A stretch of 64,000 nt of DNA from Chitinophaga solisilvae (GCF_009928525.1 NZ_JAABOK010000012.1:124001-188000), one strand, 5' to 3'; shown: positions 53,535 to 63,706, counted from the first letter of the stretch. Numbers and translations are program-made. The notes: a model not told the origin generated them from the sequence alone.

Positions 53535-54098
53535 ATGAAAAAAATTGATAATATATCGGAAAGATACAGAAAGTATTTGTTGCAAATTGTATTTGAAGAA
53601 CAGATGTATTATACCGTCTCTGGTGCAGATTTTTCAGATCAGGAAACAGATAAGTTATTGGTTGATGCTGATGGTAATATACTTCTCTTCTCTTTGCCTG
53701 CAGATTTATTATCAGTAATACTAAAGGGTACTTCTTTTTTTGATAATGGAATATTACAAGAATGGGCCAGAGAAATTAACGGTATTGAAGAATCATATGC
53801 AGTAATCAATTTGGATCTTCTCGGACAAAACAATTTTTACTTAAATGATGTTGATTTGTTGAAATCTATCTATGACACATTGGGGATTGTGGAGGATTAT
53901 GCAAATCAGATTAATGATGAAAGATTACTAGCTCTTTTGGAGAAGGATATTTTATTACAGTTCAAAGATGATCTCGCCAGTTATTTTATCTGGTCTGAAA
54001 ATAAAGCTTTTAAAACGTTCGTTCACGTTGATGCTTTGTTGCTTTTATTGAAAGAAATTCATACAAAATTAAAAGAGAGGTTAAATATTTATCAGTAG
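53535..54098 (+). CDS. Hypothetical protein, AT-rich orphan
   Basis: The ATG at 53535 (MKKIDNISERYRKYLLQ) is preferred to the TTG at 53508. The 187-residue protein is acidic and helical with many Leu and Asp and no signal peptide or recognised motif. Its codons are visibly richer in A and T than those of its neighbours, and no partner gene adjoins it. It could be a small immunity-type or phage-like protein acquired by transfer, but there is no positive evidence of function. Confidence 0.65.
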   Translation: MKKIDNISERYRKYLLQIVFEEQMYYTVSGADFSDQETDKLLVDADGNILLFSLPADLLSVILKGTSFFDNGILQEWAREINGIEESYAVINLDLLGQNNFYLNDVDLLKSIYDTLGIVEDYANQINDERLLALLEKDILLQFKDDLASYFIWSENKAFKTFVHVDALLLLLKEIHTKLKERLNIYQ

Positions 54099-54294
54099 CC
54101 TTAATAAGGCTAACTAAGATCGTAAATAGATCTATCCTGATCGTTCACCGAAAAGCAATAATTCATCCACGAATTCCTGTTTAGAAGAATTATTTTTACA
54201 GATAATTCCTGTTAAAGTCCCTTAACTTTAATCAGTTTAACCTAACTTATATAACATATTAGTAAATTCCGGTATTATATAAACCATACGCCTC

Positions 54295-54675
54295 ATGAGA
54301 AAATGGTTACAGTTGTTTGTTTGCATCAGTATATTTTTCTGTTCAGGATGTACAAAAGAGGAAGAAAAACCAGATACCACCGAAGTGGTGTTTCAGCTGG
54401 AATCACGGACAGACATACCTTTCGGGGATGTTGAGTACGGAGAAGGTACAGCCCCGCTGAAAAAATGGACAGTGTCCGGTGTTGGTACCTTTGAGCAGAC
54501 CATGAACCTGAAAACCGGCAGCGGCATACGCTTCAGTGCCCGCCACCCCAGCTCCGACAAATGGAAAATAAGCGTGCGTTCCACAGATGGCAATCTCCTG
54601 ATTGAAGGCGCCGTGAAAGCCTCGCCGGGTGCAACCGACAAATATTACGCAGATATCCGGGTTACCATCAATTAA
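54295..54675 (+). CDS. Hypothetical lipoprotein
   Basis: The 126-residue protein has a signal peptide with lipobox IFFCSGC. The mature part is beta-rich (TTEVVFQLESRTDIPFG, GTFEQTMNLKTGSGIRFSA, WKISVRSTDGNLLIEGAVKASPG), resembling small Bacteroidota surface lipoproteins of unknown role. It stands alone and is followed by a short terminator-like hairpin. Confidence 0.75.
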   Translation: MRKWLQLFVCISIFFCSGCTKEEEKPDTTEVVFQLESRTDIPFGDVEYGEGTAPLKKWTVSGVGTFEQTMNLKTGSGIRFSARHPSSDKWKISVRSTDGNLLIEGAVKASPGATDKYYADIRVTIN

Positions 54676-54719
54676 CAGCTACTTACGCTAACGGCTACAC
54701 GAAATAGCTATAAAAATAA

Positions 54720-54755
54720 AACCACCTGAAAAGGTGGTTCTCTAATTCATTTTTG
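54720..54755 (+). terminator. Terminator after the hypothetical lipoprotein
   Basis: AACCACCT pairs with AGGTGGTT around GAAA, followed by CTCTAATTCATTTTTG. It lies between convergent genes without a palindromic repeat. Confidence 0.65.
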
Positions 54756-54866
54756 CACAGCCTTCAGTCTGATCAGGGGGGAAACCGTTAAGCTGAAGGC
54801 CGTTACAAAAGTAGTACGTCTATACGTAATGGATATACGTAGTTAACAATTATCGTCAGTTGTCTT

Positions 54867-55274
54867 TTACATTTTCTCCAGCCTGATGTCCATAAAGTGG
54901 TTGTAGTAACCATTTTCGTCAGCCTGCTCCCATATTCCGGATAACACCCGGCCCGATTCGCTGAAACTACCGGTGAAGCGTAAACGATTTCCCCGGAATA
55001 TCCATTTTCCGTTCTCACAGGTACCGGTCATTTCCGTGTACTGCCCCTGACTGTCAAAGGCATGCATATGTATGCTGCCGCCTGCTTCGTCTGCACGGAT
55101 CATCTCCAGCGTCTGGTGACGCTCCGTACCCATGCGCACATCCACTGTATGTTGCAGGAAATGACCGCCCGGGAACCATTCATATACATCGGTACCACTG
55201 ATGTCCATATCAGCGGCAGGTATCCGGCCACTGGTTTTCCATTGCCCGGTAAAAGCATTTAATAATTCATACAT
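54867..55274 (-). CDS. DUF1579-like small protein
   Basis: The ATG at 55274 (MYELLNAFTGQWKTSGRIP) is preferred to the GTG at 55280. The 135-residue protein has the beta-rich pattern of DUF1579-type proteins (FTGQWKTSG, VYEWFPGGHFLQHTVDVRMG, MHAFDSQGQYTEMTGTCENGKWIF). It is cytoplasmic with no signal. Function is unknown. It is divergent from the second SusC locus. Confidence 0.7.
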   Translation of the reverse strand: MYELLNAFTGQWKTSGRIPAADMDISGTDVYEWFPGGHFLQHTVDVRMGTERHQTLEMIRADEAGGSIHMHAFDSQGQYTEMTGTCENGKWIFRGNRLRFTGSFSESGRVLSGIWEQADENGYYNHFMDIRLEKM

Positions 55275-55760
55275 GACCACAGGATTTAATAGTGCAGCAC
55301 CCAGGCACTGCCTCTTCTAATTTACATTTTTTATCTGTTCATTTTAAATTAATAGTCTACAAATATTGTGTACTAATAGAATTATTATTACTTTTACGCC
55401 GTTGTTCCAGGCAAGGCACTGTCACCAATACCAGATTACAGCAAACCAGAACACTCCTGCTGCTTTTAGCACCACCCGATAAAGCCGGCAGGGGCAGACA
55501 GACGCTATCCGGCAACAGTATTCATCAAACACTAAATCTATTTTAGATGTCAACCATGTATTACTCCTCCTGTAGATGCGGAGCAAGGTGCTGTTTCGTG
55601 TGCAATAATGAACTGTAGCCGATTCCCGGCACATCTCCCTTTAGGTATCTGATTCATCAATGCTGTCCGTTTCACCGGTATGGTATGGGCTTCCTATGTC
55701 CATAGCAGCTTTCCGGCATCGCCATACCGGAACGGACCAGAAAAACCAGTCATTAAAAAA
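55275..55760. other. Divergent spacer upstream of the second SusC gene
   Basis: There are 486 bp without a convincing gene. It must hold the promoter of the SusC operon, but no clean TAnnTTTG was found; TTACTTTTA near 55390 is the nearest. No regulator gene (hybrid sensor, ECF sigma or AraC) accompanies the locus. Confidence 0.5.
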
Positions 55761-58700
55761 ATGCAGCAATATTTACCAGGAAGCAGACTGCTGGCGCAGC
55801 TGCTCTCCGCCTTACTTTTTATTCCCTTTATTTTATCAGCGCAGGATCCGGGTACGCCCCTCATCAACTCAAGGCTGACGGGCATTGTACTGGATGCGAG
55901 AACAAAGGAACCACTTCCCGGCGCAGTAGTGAATATCAAAGGCACTACACACGGCGTATCCACAGATGCAGAAGGTCGCTTCGCTTTTGTAACCGGACAG
56001 AAATTTCCCTATACCCTGATCGTCAGCTATATCGGATACAGGAAAACAGAGATAATTGCTGCCGGCGGCCACATAGAAATACTGCTGGAAGCCATACAGA
56101 GCCAGTTAAATGATGTAGTGGTAGTAGGTTACGGCGTACAGAAGAAAAGCGATGTAACCGGCGCCATTGCCTCTGTATCCGGCCCGCTGCTGAAACAACC
56201 TGTCAGCTCTCCGGACCAGGCGCTGAAAGGCGCTGTTTCCGGTGTGCAGGTAACGCAGACTTCCGGGCAACCCGGTGGCGGCGTCAGCATCCGGGTACGG
56301 GGCGGCAGCTCTATACAGGGCGGCAATGAACCGCTGTATGTCATCGATGGATTTCCGGTGTACAACGGACCCGCAGGCCCGGGCACCATCAGCGGTACGC
56401 CCGTAAATCCGCTGGCGGCCATTAATCCCGCTGATATTGAAAGTATAGACGTGCTGAAAGATGCTTCCGCTACCGCCATCTATGGCAGCCGGGGCGCCAA
56501 CGGCGTAGTTATCATCACCACCCGCAAAGGGAAGGCCGACAAAAACAATGTTATCTATGAAGGTACCTACGGCATACAATCGCTCAGAAAGAAAATAGCC
56601 TTGCTCAATGCCCGCGATTTTGCGGTGCTCAGAAATGAAGTGCTGTTTGATACCAACCCTGCAAAAGGGCCGTACCAGTATCTTTCACAGGAACAGATCA
56701 GTAAGCTGGGCGCGGGCACCGACTGGCAGCAGGAAGCCTTCCGCACGGCGCCATCGCAGAACCATCAGCTGTCTGTAAGCGGTGGCACGCAGCGCACCCG
56801 TTACCTGCTTTCGGGTAACTACTTTAATCAGCAGGGTATTGTACGTAATACGGATTTCTCCCGCATTGCCCTGCGCGCCAACGTAGATGCGCAACCGTAC
56901 GACCGGCTGAAAGTCAGTGCCAGCCTGTCACTCAGTAAGTCTGATGCCAACGTGTCGCCCGCAGGAATTATTACAGCACTCCTGCAGATGCCGCCCACGG
57001 CCACTATCTACGAGCCGGACGGCAAATACACATTGCGTAATCCTTTCGAAAATATCTTCGCCAATCCCATCGCCACCCTCAACGAACAGGTAAATAGATC
57101 TGCCGCTAACCGCTTGCTGGGCACGGCTTTCGCAGAATATACCCTCGCTGACGGCCTGCAGGTAAAAGTGCTTTTCGGAGCGGATGTGAATAATACCAAT
57201 GAAAAAAACTATATCCCTGCTACTATTTACGAAGGCATTCAAAGCAAGGGCATCGCAGCAAGAGGTACCTACAATGCTTACTCGTGGCTGAATGAGAACA
57301 CCATCACCTACAATAGAAAAATCAACAGACATACTTTTGATGTGCTGGGAGGATTTACACAGCAGGAGTTCAAAAGTGATATTGTCAGAGCCGGTGCAGA
57401 AAAATTTGTATCAGATGACCTGACCTACAACAACCTGCAGAGCGGCTCTGTACCGGTACGCCCGTTTGCTGACGCAACCGCCTGGGTACTGCACTCCTGG
57501 CTGGCGCGCGTAAATTACAACTATAACAACCGTTACTACTTTACTGCCAGCATCCGTACGGATGGCTCTTCCCGGTTCGGCAAAGGCAACAAGTGGGGAT
57601 ATTTTCCTTCCGCTGCTGCCTCCTGGCGCGTGAGCAACGAGCCTTTCTTTAAACCGTTGTCGCACGCCATCAGCGACCTGAAACTGCGTGCCAGCTTTGG
57701 TACTACAGGAAACCTGGAAATCGGGGAATACCAGTCGCTCGCAACATTATACAGCCTGGGATATCTCTTTGGAAAGGAAGTGGCTACCGGTTTCGCACCT
57801 TCCCGCATCCCCAACGAAAAGCTGGGATGGGAAACCACGTACCAGTATAATGTTGGTATTGATGCCGGCTTCTTTCATGACAGGTTATCACTCACGCTGG
57901 AAGGATATTATAAGAAGACCAGCAACCTTTTGCTGAATGTGGAAATACCATGGACTTCCGGGCAGTCATCTTCCTTGCAGAACTTTGGCTCCGTGCTGAA
58001 CAAAGGTATTGAAGTGGGTATCAGCAGCCGTAATCTGACCGGTGCGCTGACCTGGAATACAGACTTCAACATTTCCTTTAACCGCAATGAAGTACTGACC
58101 ATCGGCAATGGCGCGAGTTCCTATATCAGCGGTAACTACATCATACAGGCCGGCAAGCCGCTGGGTAGTTTCTATGGTACGGTAACGGATGGTATTCTGC
58201 AAGCCGGCGAAACAACCGCTAAAGGCAGGTATACAGGCAGCGCTGCACCTAAGCCAGGGGACCGGCTTTATAAGGATATTAACGGTGACGGCACTTTCAC
58301 CACAGCTGCCGACAGAACCATTATCGGCAGTGCGCAGCCTGATTTTATTTTCGGACTCGCCAATAACTTCTCCTGGAAGGGGTTTCATCTTTCTGTATTA
58401 CTGCAGGGATCTTATGGTAACAAAATCCTGAACGCCAACCGGCAGTCACTGGAGTTATTTACCGGTCAGCAGAATGCATCGGAAGTAGCCCTGGAACGCT
58501 GGACTGTCAACAATCCAGGCCAGCAGATTCCCCGTGCCAAGCTGGATCCTGCACCCGTATTTTCCGATCGTTTTATTGAAGACGGCTCTTTTCTGCGTGT
58601 AAGAAATGTTACGCTGGGGTATACGCTGCCGAGAAGTATCATCGGAAAATTATCGGCGCTGAATGTATACCTGTCTGCCCAGAACCTGCTTACCTGGACC

Positions 58701-58817
58701 CGTTACAGCGGATTTGATCCGGAGGTAACTTCCGGCAGCAACATATCGCCGGGAACAGATGCCGGTATTTATCCCGTAGCCAGGACTGTGAGCGCAGGTG
58801 TGCGGCTTACATTTTAA
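55761..58817 (+). CDS. SusC/RagA-family TonB-linked outer membrane protein without STN domain
   Basis: The ATG at 55761 (MQQYLPGSRLLAQLLSALLF) is chosen since it starts the signal peptide. The 1018-residue protein has a carboxypeptidase-regulatory-like domain (LTGIVLDARTKEPLPGAVVNIKG), TonB-box region VVVGYGVQKKSDVTG, plug motif PLYVIDGFPVY with SIDVLKDASATAIYGSRGANGVVII, and a barrel ending in VSAGVRLTF. It lacks an STN domain, so it is not controlled by a FecR protein. It forms the uptake pair with the SusD encoded 24 bp downstream. Substrate is probably a sulfated glycan, inferred from the sulfatases. Confidence 0.96.
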   Translation: MQQYLPGSRLLAQLLSALLFIPFILSAQDPGTPLINSRLTGIVLDARTKEPLPGAVVNIKGTTHGVSTDAEGRFAFVTGQKFPYTLIVSYIGYRKTEIIAAGGHIEILLEAIQSQLNDVVVVGYGVQKKSDVTGAIASVSGPLLKQPVSSPDQALKGAVSGVQVTQTSGQPGGGVSIRVRGGSSIQGGNEPLYVIDGFPVYNGPAGPGTISGTPVNPLAAINPADIESIDVLKDASATAIYGSRGANGVVIITTRKGKADKNNVIYEGTYGIQSLRKKIALLNARDFAVLRNEVLFDTNPAKGPYQYLSQEQISKLGAGTDWQQEAFRTAPSQNHQLSVSGGTQRTRYLLSGNYFNQQGIVRNTDFSRIALRANVDAQPYDRLKVSASLSLSKSDANVSPAGIITALLQMPPTATIYEPDGKYTLRNPFENIFANPIATLNEQVNRSAANRLLGTAFAEYTLADGLQVKVLFGADVNNTNEKNYIPATIYEGIQSKGIAARGTYNAYSWLNENTITYNRKINRHTFDVLGGFTQQEFKSDIVRAGAEKFVSDDLTYNNLQSGSVPVRPFADATAWVLHSWLARVNYNYNNRYYFTASIRTDGSSRFGKGNKWGYFPSAAASWRVSNEPFFKPLSHAISDLKLRASFGTTGNLEIGEYQSLATLYSLGYLFGKEVATGFAPSRIPNEKLGWETTYQYNVGIDAGFFHDRLSLTLEGYYKKTSNLLLNVEIPWTSGQSSSLQNFGSVLNKGIEVGISSRNLTGALTWNTDFNISFNRNEVLTIGNGASSYISGNYIIQAGKPLGSFYGTVTDGILQAGETTAKGRYTGSAAPKPGDRLYKDINGDGTFTTAADRTIIGSAQPDFIFGLANNFSWKGFHLSVLLQGSYGNKILNANRQSLELFTGQQNASEVALERWTVNNPGQQIPRAKLDPAPVFSDRFIEDGSFLRVRNVTLGYTLPRSIIGKLSALNVYLSAQNLLTWTRYSGFDPEVTSGSNISPGTDAGIYPVARTVSAGVRLTF

Positions 58818-58841
58818 CCATCATTTTTTAAATATGAGCAT

Positions 58842-60305
58842 ATGAAAAGAATATATATAGCGGCGGTGCTCATCCTGCTGGCAGCCTGCTCCCGGCTGGA
58901 TGAAAATCCTGAGGCAGTATTAACAACAGATAATTTTTACAGTAATGAAGAAGAAGCGAAAGCCGCAGTCACCGCAGCTTACCGTAAGCTGTATGAATCG
59001 GGGCAGTCACTTTACAACAGCCTGTTCCAGATAGGTGTGGAAATGGCAACAGACGATTATGAAGCAGGGCCGCGTGCGCGTAACGCCCATGTACGTGCCA
59101 TCTCCGGGCTTACCCACGATGCCTCCAACGACCGTATGGAGCAGTTGTGGAAGCAGAGCTATGACGCTATCAATGTATCCAACATTGCGATAGACCGTAT
59201 TCCGCTGATTGCCAAAGATCGTATAACCGAAAGCGTTAGGTCGCGCCTTGTCAATGAAGCTAAATTCCTGCGTGCCCTGCATTATTTCAATCTGGTGCGC
59301 TGGTTCGGCGCAGTGCCCGTTGTACTGCATGAGCCGTCTTCCCTGGATGCAGACGCCCTGTATGTTGAAAAATCACCTGAAGCCGCTGTATATGCGCAGA
59401 TTATCCGCGACCTGCAGGATGCGGAGAACTTACCTGCTCCCGGCGATTACAGTACCGGAGATATAGGCCGTGCCACCGCCGGATCGGCCAAGAGCCTGCT
59501 GGCTAAGGTTTACCTCACGCAGCAAGACTGGCAACGGGCAGCAGCCAAAAGCAAGGAAGTGATAGACCGCGGCTGGTATGCCTTATTTCCTGACTTCGCA
59601 GATGTATTCAATGTATCCAGGAAGAATGGCAGCGAGCATATTTTTTCTGCACAGTTCCAGGGCAACGGCGGTTACCAGGGAAACAGCCTTGCCAGCCGCT
59701 CTGCACCTAATGAAGTACCGGGTATCAACGGAGATTATGCCGATGCGTTGCACAAACAGGGAGGGCTGTACGAAAGTTACGGGGAAGGCGACAGCCGCCG
59801 TGCCGTTACCTTTGTTACCCGGATGCAGAGTCCTGCAGACGGGAGCGTCTATACTTTTGAGCCGCACTTTCATAAATATTATGACCCTGCTGTAACAGGT
59901 AACCAGAGCCAGTCTTCCAAGAACCTTCCCATTATCCGCTACGCAGAAGTATTGCTGATGTATGCAGAAGCATTGAATGAAACTGCCGGGCCATCGGCGG
60001 CAGCCTATGAAGCGATAGATGCAGTGCGGCAAAGGTCGGGGGTACAACGGTTGCAGGACATCGCGCCGGGACTGACCCGTGAGGCTTTCCGTGATTCCGT
60101 CTTCCAGGAAAGAAGAAAGGAATTTGTGTATGAGTATCAGCGCTGGTTTGATCTGGTGAGAAGAGGGCCTGACTATTACGTTAAAACGCTGAAGGCTGCC
60201 GGTAAAACGCTGGCAGCGCCACGCCACATACATTTTCCTACACCGCAGCGCGAGTTAAACCTCAATCCGAAACTGAAGCAGGATCCGCTTTGGGTTAACT
60301 ATTAA
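58842..60305 (+). CDS. SusD/RagB-family nutrient-binding lipoprotein
   Basis: The 487-residue protein has lipobox LILLAAC. It shows SusD marks: LDENPEAVLTTDNFYSNEEEAKAAVTAAYRKLYES, LVNEAKFLRALHYFNLVRWFG, and the C-terminal IRYAEVLLMYAEALNE, AIDAVRQRSGV and FQERRKEFVYEYQRWFDLVRRG. It is located at the cell surface. It is followed by a sulfatase at 10 bp, so it is the second gene of a four-gene operon. Confidence 0.96.
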   Translation: MKRIYIAAVLILLAACSRLDENPEAVLTTDNFYSNEEEAKAAVTAAYRKLYESGQSLYNSLFQIGVEMATDDYEAGPRARNAHVRAISGLTHDASNDRMEQLWKQSYDAINVSNIAIDRIPLIAKDRITESVRSRLVNEAKFLRALHYFNLVRWFGAVPVVLHEPSSLDADALYVEKSPEAAVYAQIIRDLQDAENLPAPGDYSTGDIGRATAGSAKSLLAKVYLTQQDWQRAAAKSKEVIDRGWYALFPDFADVFNVSRKNGSEHIFSAQFQGNGGYQGNSLASRSAPNEVPGINGDYADALHKQGGLYESYGEGDSRRAVTFVTRMQSPADGSVYTFEPHFHKYYDPAVTGNQSQSSKNLPIIRYAEVLLMYAEALNETAGPSAAAYEAIDAVRQRSGVQRLQDIAPGLTREAFRDSVFQERRKEFVYEYQRWFDLVRRGPDYYVKTLKAAGKTLAAPRHIHFPTPQRELNLNPKLKQDPLWVNY

Positions 60306-60315
60306 AAATTTACAG

Positions 60316-61956
60316 ATGAAAAAGATGATTGCCACCCTGTGCCTGTTCAGCCTGTTGATAACCGGCAGGGCACAGCAGCAGCCCAACATCATACTGATTA
60401 TGGCAGATGATATGGGATATTCGGATATTGGTCCGTATGGCTCGGAGATACGGACGCCTAACCTGAACAGGCTTGCAGCAGAGGGTTTGCGGCTGAAAGA
60501 GTTTTACAACAATTCCATCTGTGCGCCTACCCGCGCCTCGTTGCTCACCGGGCAAAGCAATCATAAAGCGGGTATCGGTTACTTCAATGTAAACCTGGGA
60601 CTGCCGGCATACCAGGGCTACCTGAACCGGGAATCGCTTACGCTGGCAGAAGTATTGCAGCAGGCTGGTTACAGTACACTGATGGCCGGTAAGTGGCATG
60701 TTGGTGATGATAGTACTGCATGGCCCAACCAGCGTGGTTTTGACCGGTTCTTTGGATTCATCGGCGGCGCCAGCAACTATTTCGATATCGGTGATTATAC
60801 CGATAAGGTACCACCTGTGTCCCTGGTAGAAAATAACAACAGAATCAACCTGGCAAAGGGGCAATACCTGACTGATGAAATTGCGGGGCATGCCGTGCAG
60901 TTTCTGGAAGAGCAAAGCAAAACCCGTAAACCCTTTTTCCTGTATGTGGCCTATAATGCGCCCCACTGGCCGTTGCAGGCATTGCCGGAAGATATACAGC
61001 AATACCGGGGGCGTTATGCCATTGGCTGGGACTCGTTGCGTAAAGAGCGCATAGCCCGGCAGCAACAGCTGGGTATCATTGCTCCCAATACCACTATAGC
61101 CCCGGATCCCGAAGTACCGGCATGGGAGAGCCTTACCTATGACGAGCAGCAATTATGGCAGCGGAAGATGGAAGTATATGCTGCCATGATAGACAGGATG
61201 GATCAGGGGATCGGGAAGATATTAGCGAAGCTGAAGGCGTTGAAGAAAGATGATAATACACTGATTGTTTTTATCTCCGACAACGGCGCGCAGGGAGGTT
61301 TTATACCGGTGGGCCGCAGAAGGCAGCGCAGCTCCGGTCCGATAGGTACGGCAGGTTCCTATGACTACCAGGAACAAAGCTGGGCGCATGTATCCAACTC
61401 TCCGTTGCGGGCATATAAAGCCAGCGCCTATGAAGGAGGTATCAGCTCTCCACTGATAGCCTGGTTCCCGCGCAGGATAAAAGGCGGCAGCATTGCACGG
61501 GGAACAGCTCATCTGATAGACCTGGCGCCTACCTTTTATGAAGTTGCGGGCGCAGCCTATCCGGCTGTCTATAAAGGCGCGGCAGCGCATCCGTTGCCGG
61601 GAGTGAGCCTGGCGTCATTATTTTTCGCTCAGCAGGAGATTGACAGAAAGCAGCCGCTGTTCTGGGAACGAGCCGGCAACCGGGCCGTGCGTAAAGGCCG
61701 CTGGAAGCTGGTGTCGTCCTGGCCTTCCCGGGAATGGGAGCTATACGATATAGACAACGACCGGGCAGAAACACATAACCTGGCAGCGCAGCAGCCGCAG
61801 GTAGTACAGGAGCTGGCAGCAGCCTATGAGGTATGGGCCAGGCAGAATGATGTGGTAGATTACGACCGTATCAAACCCGCTGGGCCGGCAGGTTTCGCCG
61901 CCCCTACCGGAGGCCGCCCGCAGCAGGCGGCAGCGCCCGGAAAACGCAACCTTTAA
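60316..61956 (+). CDS. S1-family sulfatase, secreted (first of a pair)
   Basis: The 546-residue protein has signal peptide MKKMIATLCLFSLLITGRAQ. The S1 site is CAPTRASLLTG, with Cys69 to be converted to formylglycine and Arg73. MADDMGYSD supplies metal-binding Asp, and GKWHVGDD and VFISDNGAQGG give further ligands. A formylglycine-generating enzyme (anSME type) is not in the window. It removes sulfate esters from a glycan, probably in the periplasm. It is a close paralogue of the next gene. The C-terminus has a Gln/Ala/Pro-rich tail. Confidence 0.95.
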   Translation: MKKMIATLCLFSLLITGRAQQQPNIILIMADDMGYSDIGPYGSEIRTPNLNRLAAEGLRLKEFYNNSICAPTRASLLTGQSNHKAGIGYFNVNLGLPAYQGYLNRESLTLAEVLQQAGYSTLMAGKWHVGDDSTAWPNQRGFDRFFGFIGGASNYFDIGDYTDKVPPVSLVENNNRINLAKGQYLTDEIAGHAVQFLEEQSKTRKPFFLYVAYNAPHWPLQALPEDIQQYRGRYAIGWDSLRKERIARQQQLGIIAPNTTIAPDPEVPAWESLTYDEQQLWQRKMEVYAAMIDRMDQGIGKILAKLKALKKDDNTLIVFISDNGAQGGFIPVGRRRQRSSGPIGTAGSYDYQEQSWAHVSNSPLRAYKASAYEGGISSPLIAWFPRRIKGGSIARGTAHLIDLAPTFYEVAGAAYPAVYKGAAAHPLPGVSLASLFFAQQEIDRKQPLFWERAGNRAVRKGRWKLVSSWPSREWELYDIDNDRAETHNLAAQQPQVVQELAAAYEVWARQNDVVDYDRIKPAGPAGFAAPTGGRPQQAAAPGKRNL

Positions 61957-61980
61957 TCAACAGATAAAATTACTGATATC

Positions 61981-63606
61981 ATGAAGCAATTATTTGCCTT
62001 ACTAACGCTGACGGCTATACTAACAACAGCCGCCGCACAACAAAAGCAGCCCAACATCATTCTCATCCTGGTAGATGATATGGGATATGCGGATCTGGGG
62101 GCCTACGGCTCGGAGATACATACACCTCACCTGGACCGCCTGGCGCAGGAAGGGTTGCGGCTGAAGGAATTTTATAACAACGCCATCTGTGCACCTACGC
62201 GGGCATCGTTGCTGACAGGCCAGTACCAGCACAAAGCGGGTGTCGGCTATTTTGATGTAAACCTGGGATTGCCCGCTTATCAGGGTTTTCTGAACCGGGA
62301 ATCCCTGACGCTGGCAGAAGTGCTGAAAACAGCAGGTTACAGCACGCTGATGTCCGGTAAGTGGCATGTAGGGAACGACAGCCTATCATGGCCTAACCAG
62401 CGCGGCTTTGAAAAATATTATGGCGTTATCGGTGGCGGCGCAGACTACTTCGATGCAAAGCCACTTCCGCTGGGTGGCGGGCAGTATCCGGTATTGCTCG
62501 TAGAAAATAATAAGCGCCTGCATCCGGCAGATAACAGTTACTACTTCACCGATGAAATAGCTAACCATGCCGTGCAATACCTCGATGAGCAAAACCATAC
62601 CAACAAGCCCTTCTTTCTGTATCTCGCATTTAATGCGCCGCACTGGCCGTTGCAGGCGCTCCCTGAAGATATGGCCAGGTACCGGGGAAAATATGACATA
62701 GGCTGGGATTCCCTGCGTCGGCAGCGCCTGACCCGGCAGGCGGAGCTGGGGCTGCTCTCCCCGCAGCAGACGGTAGCTGCCCGCGATGAAGAAGTGCCGG
62801 AATGGAATAGTCTTACCTACGATGAGAAACAATTATGGAAAGCTAAAATGGAAGTCTACGCCGCCATGGTAGATCGTATGGATCAGGGTGTGGGCAAGGT
62901 GCTGGATAAAGTCAAAGCCCTGAAAAAAGATGATAATACACTGGTGATATTTATTTCCGACAACGGTGCGCCGGCAGAAGATGTTGCGCACTGGGGCCGT
63001 AAAGCCGCCAGGAATACAGGTCCGGTAGGTACTGCAGGATCATTTGAATCGCAGGGTAAGAACTGGTCATTTGTATCCAACACGCCTTTCCGTTCCTTTA
63101 AGAGCTTTATGTACGAAGGAGGTATCAGTTCCCCGTTTATCGCCTGGTTTCCGCGCCATATCAAGGCGGGCAGCATTGCGCAGGGTACAGCTCACCTGAT
63201 AGATCTGGCGCCTACCTTTTACGAGTTGGCGGGGGTGAAATATCCTGCTGAATATCGTCACGTAACCACCAATGCCCTGCCGGGAAAGAGCCTTGTCCGG
63301 CTGCTTTTTGAAGGAACGCCGCTGAACAGGCCAGAGCCTGTGTTCTGGGAGCGTGCCGGCAACCGGGCTGTCCGTAGAGGTAAATGGAAGCTGGTATCTG
63401 CTTACCCGCAATATCGCTGGGAGTTGTACGACCTGGATAAAGACCGCGGCGAAACCAATGATGTAGCTGCAGCCAATACACAGGTAGTAAATGAGCTGTC
63501 GGCCGCCTATTTTGAGTGGGCGAAGAAAACCGGTGTGGTAGAGTTTGACCGCATTAAGCCCGCATCCATATTTGATAAAACGCCTGCAAAGAAAACGGGC
63601 AACTGA
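61981..63606 (+). CDS. S1-family sulfatase, secreted (second of a pair)
   Basis: The 541-residue protein has signal peptide MKQLFALLTLTAILTTAAAQ. Cys70 of CAPTRASLLTG is the formylglycine precursor, with Arg74. VDDMGYADLG, GKWHVGND and IFISDNGAPAED complete the active site. It shares most of its length with the previous sulfatase, including long identical runs such as GLRLKEFYNN and NVNLG-type segments, so the pair arose by tandem duplication. The two may act on sulfates at different positions. It ends the operon. Confidence 0.95.
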   Translation: MKQLFALLTLTAILTTAAAQQKQPNIILILVDDMGYADLGAYGSEIHTPHLDRLAQEGLRLKEFYNNAICAPTRASLLTGQYQHKAGVGYFDVNLGLPAYQGFLNRESLTLAEVLKTAGYSTLMSGKWHVGNDSLSWPNQRGFEKYYGVIGGGADYFDAKPLPLGGGQYPVLLVENNKRLHPADNSYYFTDEIANHAVQYLDEQNHTNKPFFLYLAFNAPHWPLQALPEDMARYRGKYDIGWDSLRRQRLTRQAELGLLSPQQTVAARDEEVPEWNSLTYDEKQLWKAKMEVYAAMVDRMDQGVGKVLDKVKALKKDDNTLVIFISDNGAPAEDVAHWGRKAARNTGPVGTAGSFESQGKNWSFVSNTPFRSFKSFMYEGGISSPFIAWFPRHIKAGSIAQGTAHLIDLAPTFYELAGVKYPAEYRHVTTNALPGKSLVRLLFEGTPLNRPEPVFWERAGNRAVRRGKWKLVSAYPQYRWELYDLDKDRGETNDVAAANTQVVNELSAAYFEWAKKTGVVEFDRIKPASIFDKTPAKKTGN

Positions 63607-63612
63607 TGATGG

Positions 63613-63706
63613 GATTATTGGAGATATTATGATTTGAGATTTGACCGGAGCGGAGTTGATGTGGTTTTCGTTGCCGGTCAGATCTTAAAAAATAATTTTT
63701 TAAAAT
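63613..63706. repeat. Degenerate octad palindrome, copy L
   Basis: GGATTATT, GGAGATAT and TTTGAGAT-like octads lead into GACCGGAGCGGAG, with a partial inverted partner GCCGGTCAGATCTTAAA. The inner AGCGGAG is present but the second arm is short and decayed. It lies just after the sulfatase stop codon, as the other copies do. Confidence 0.5.
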
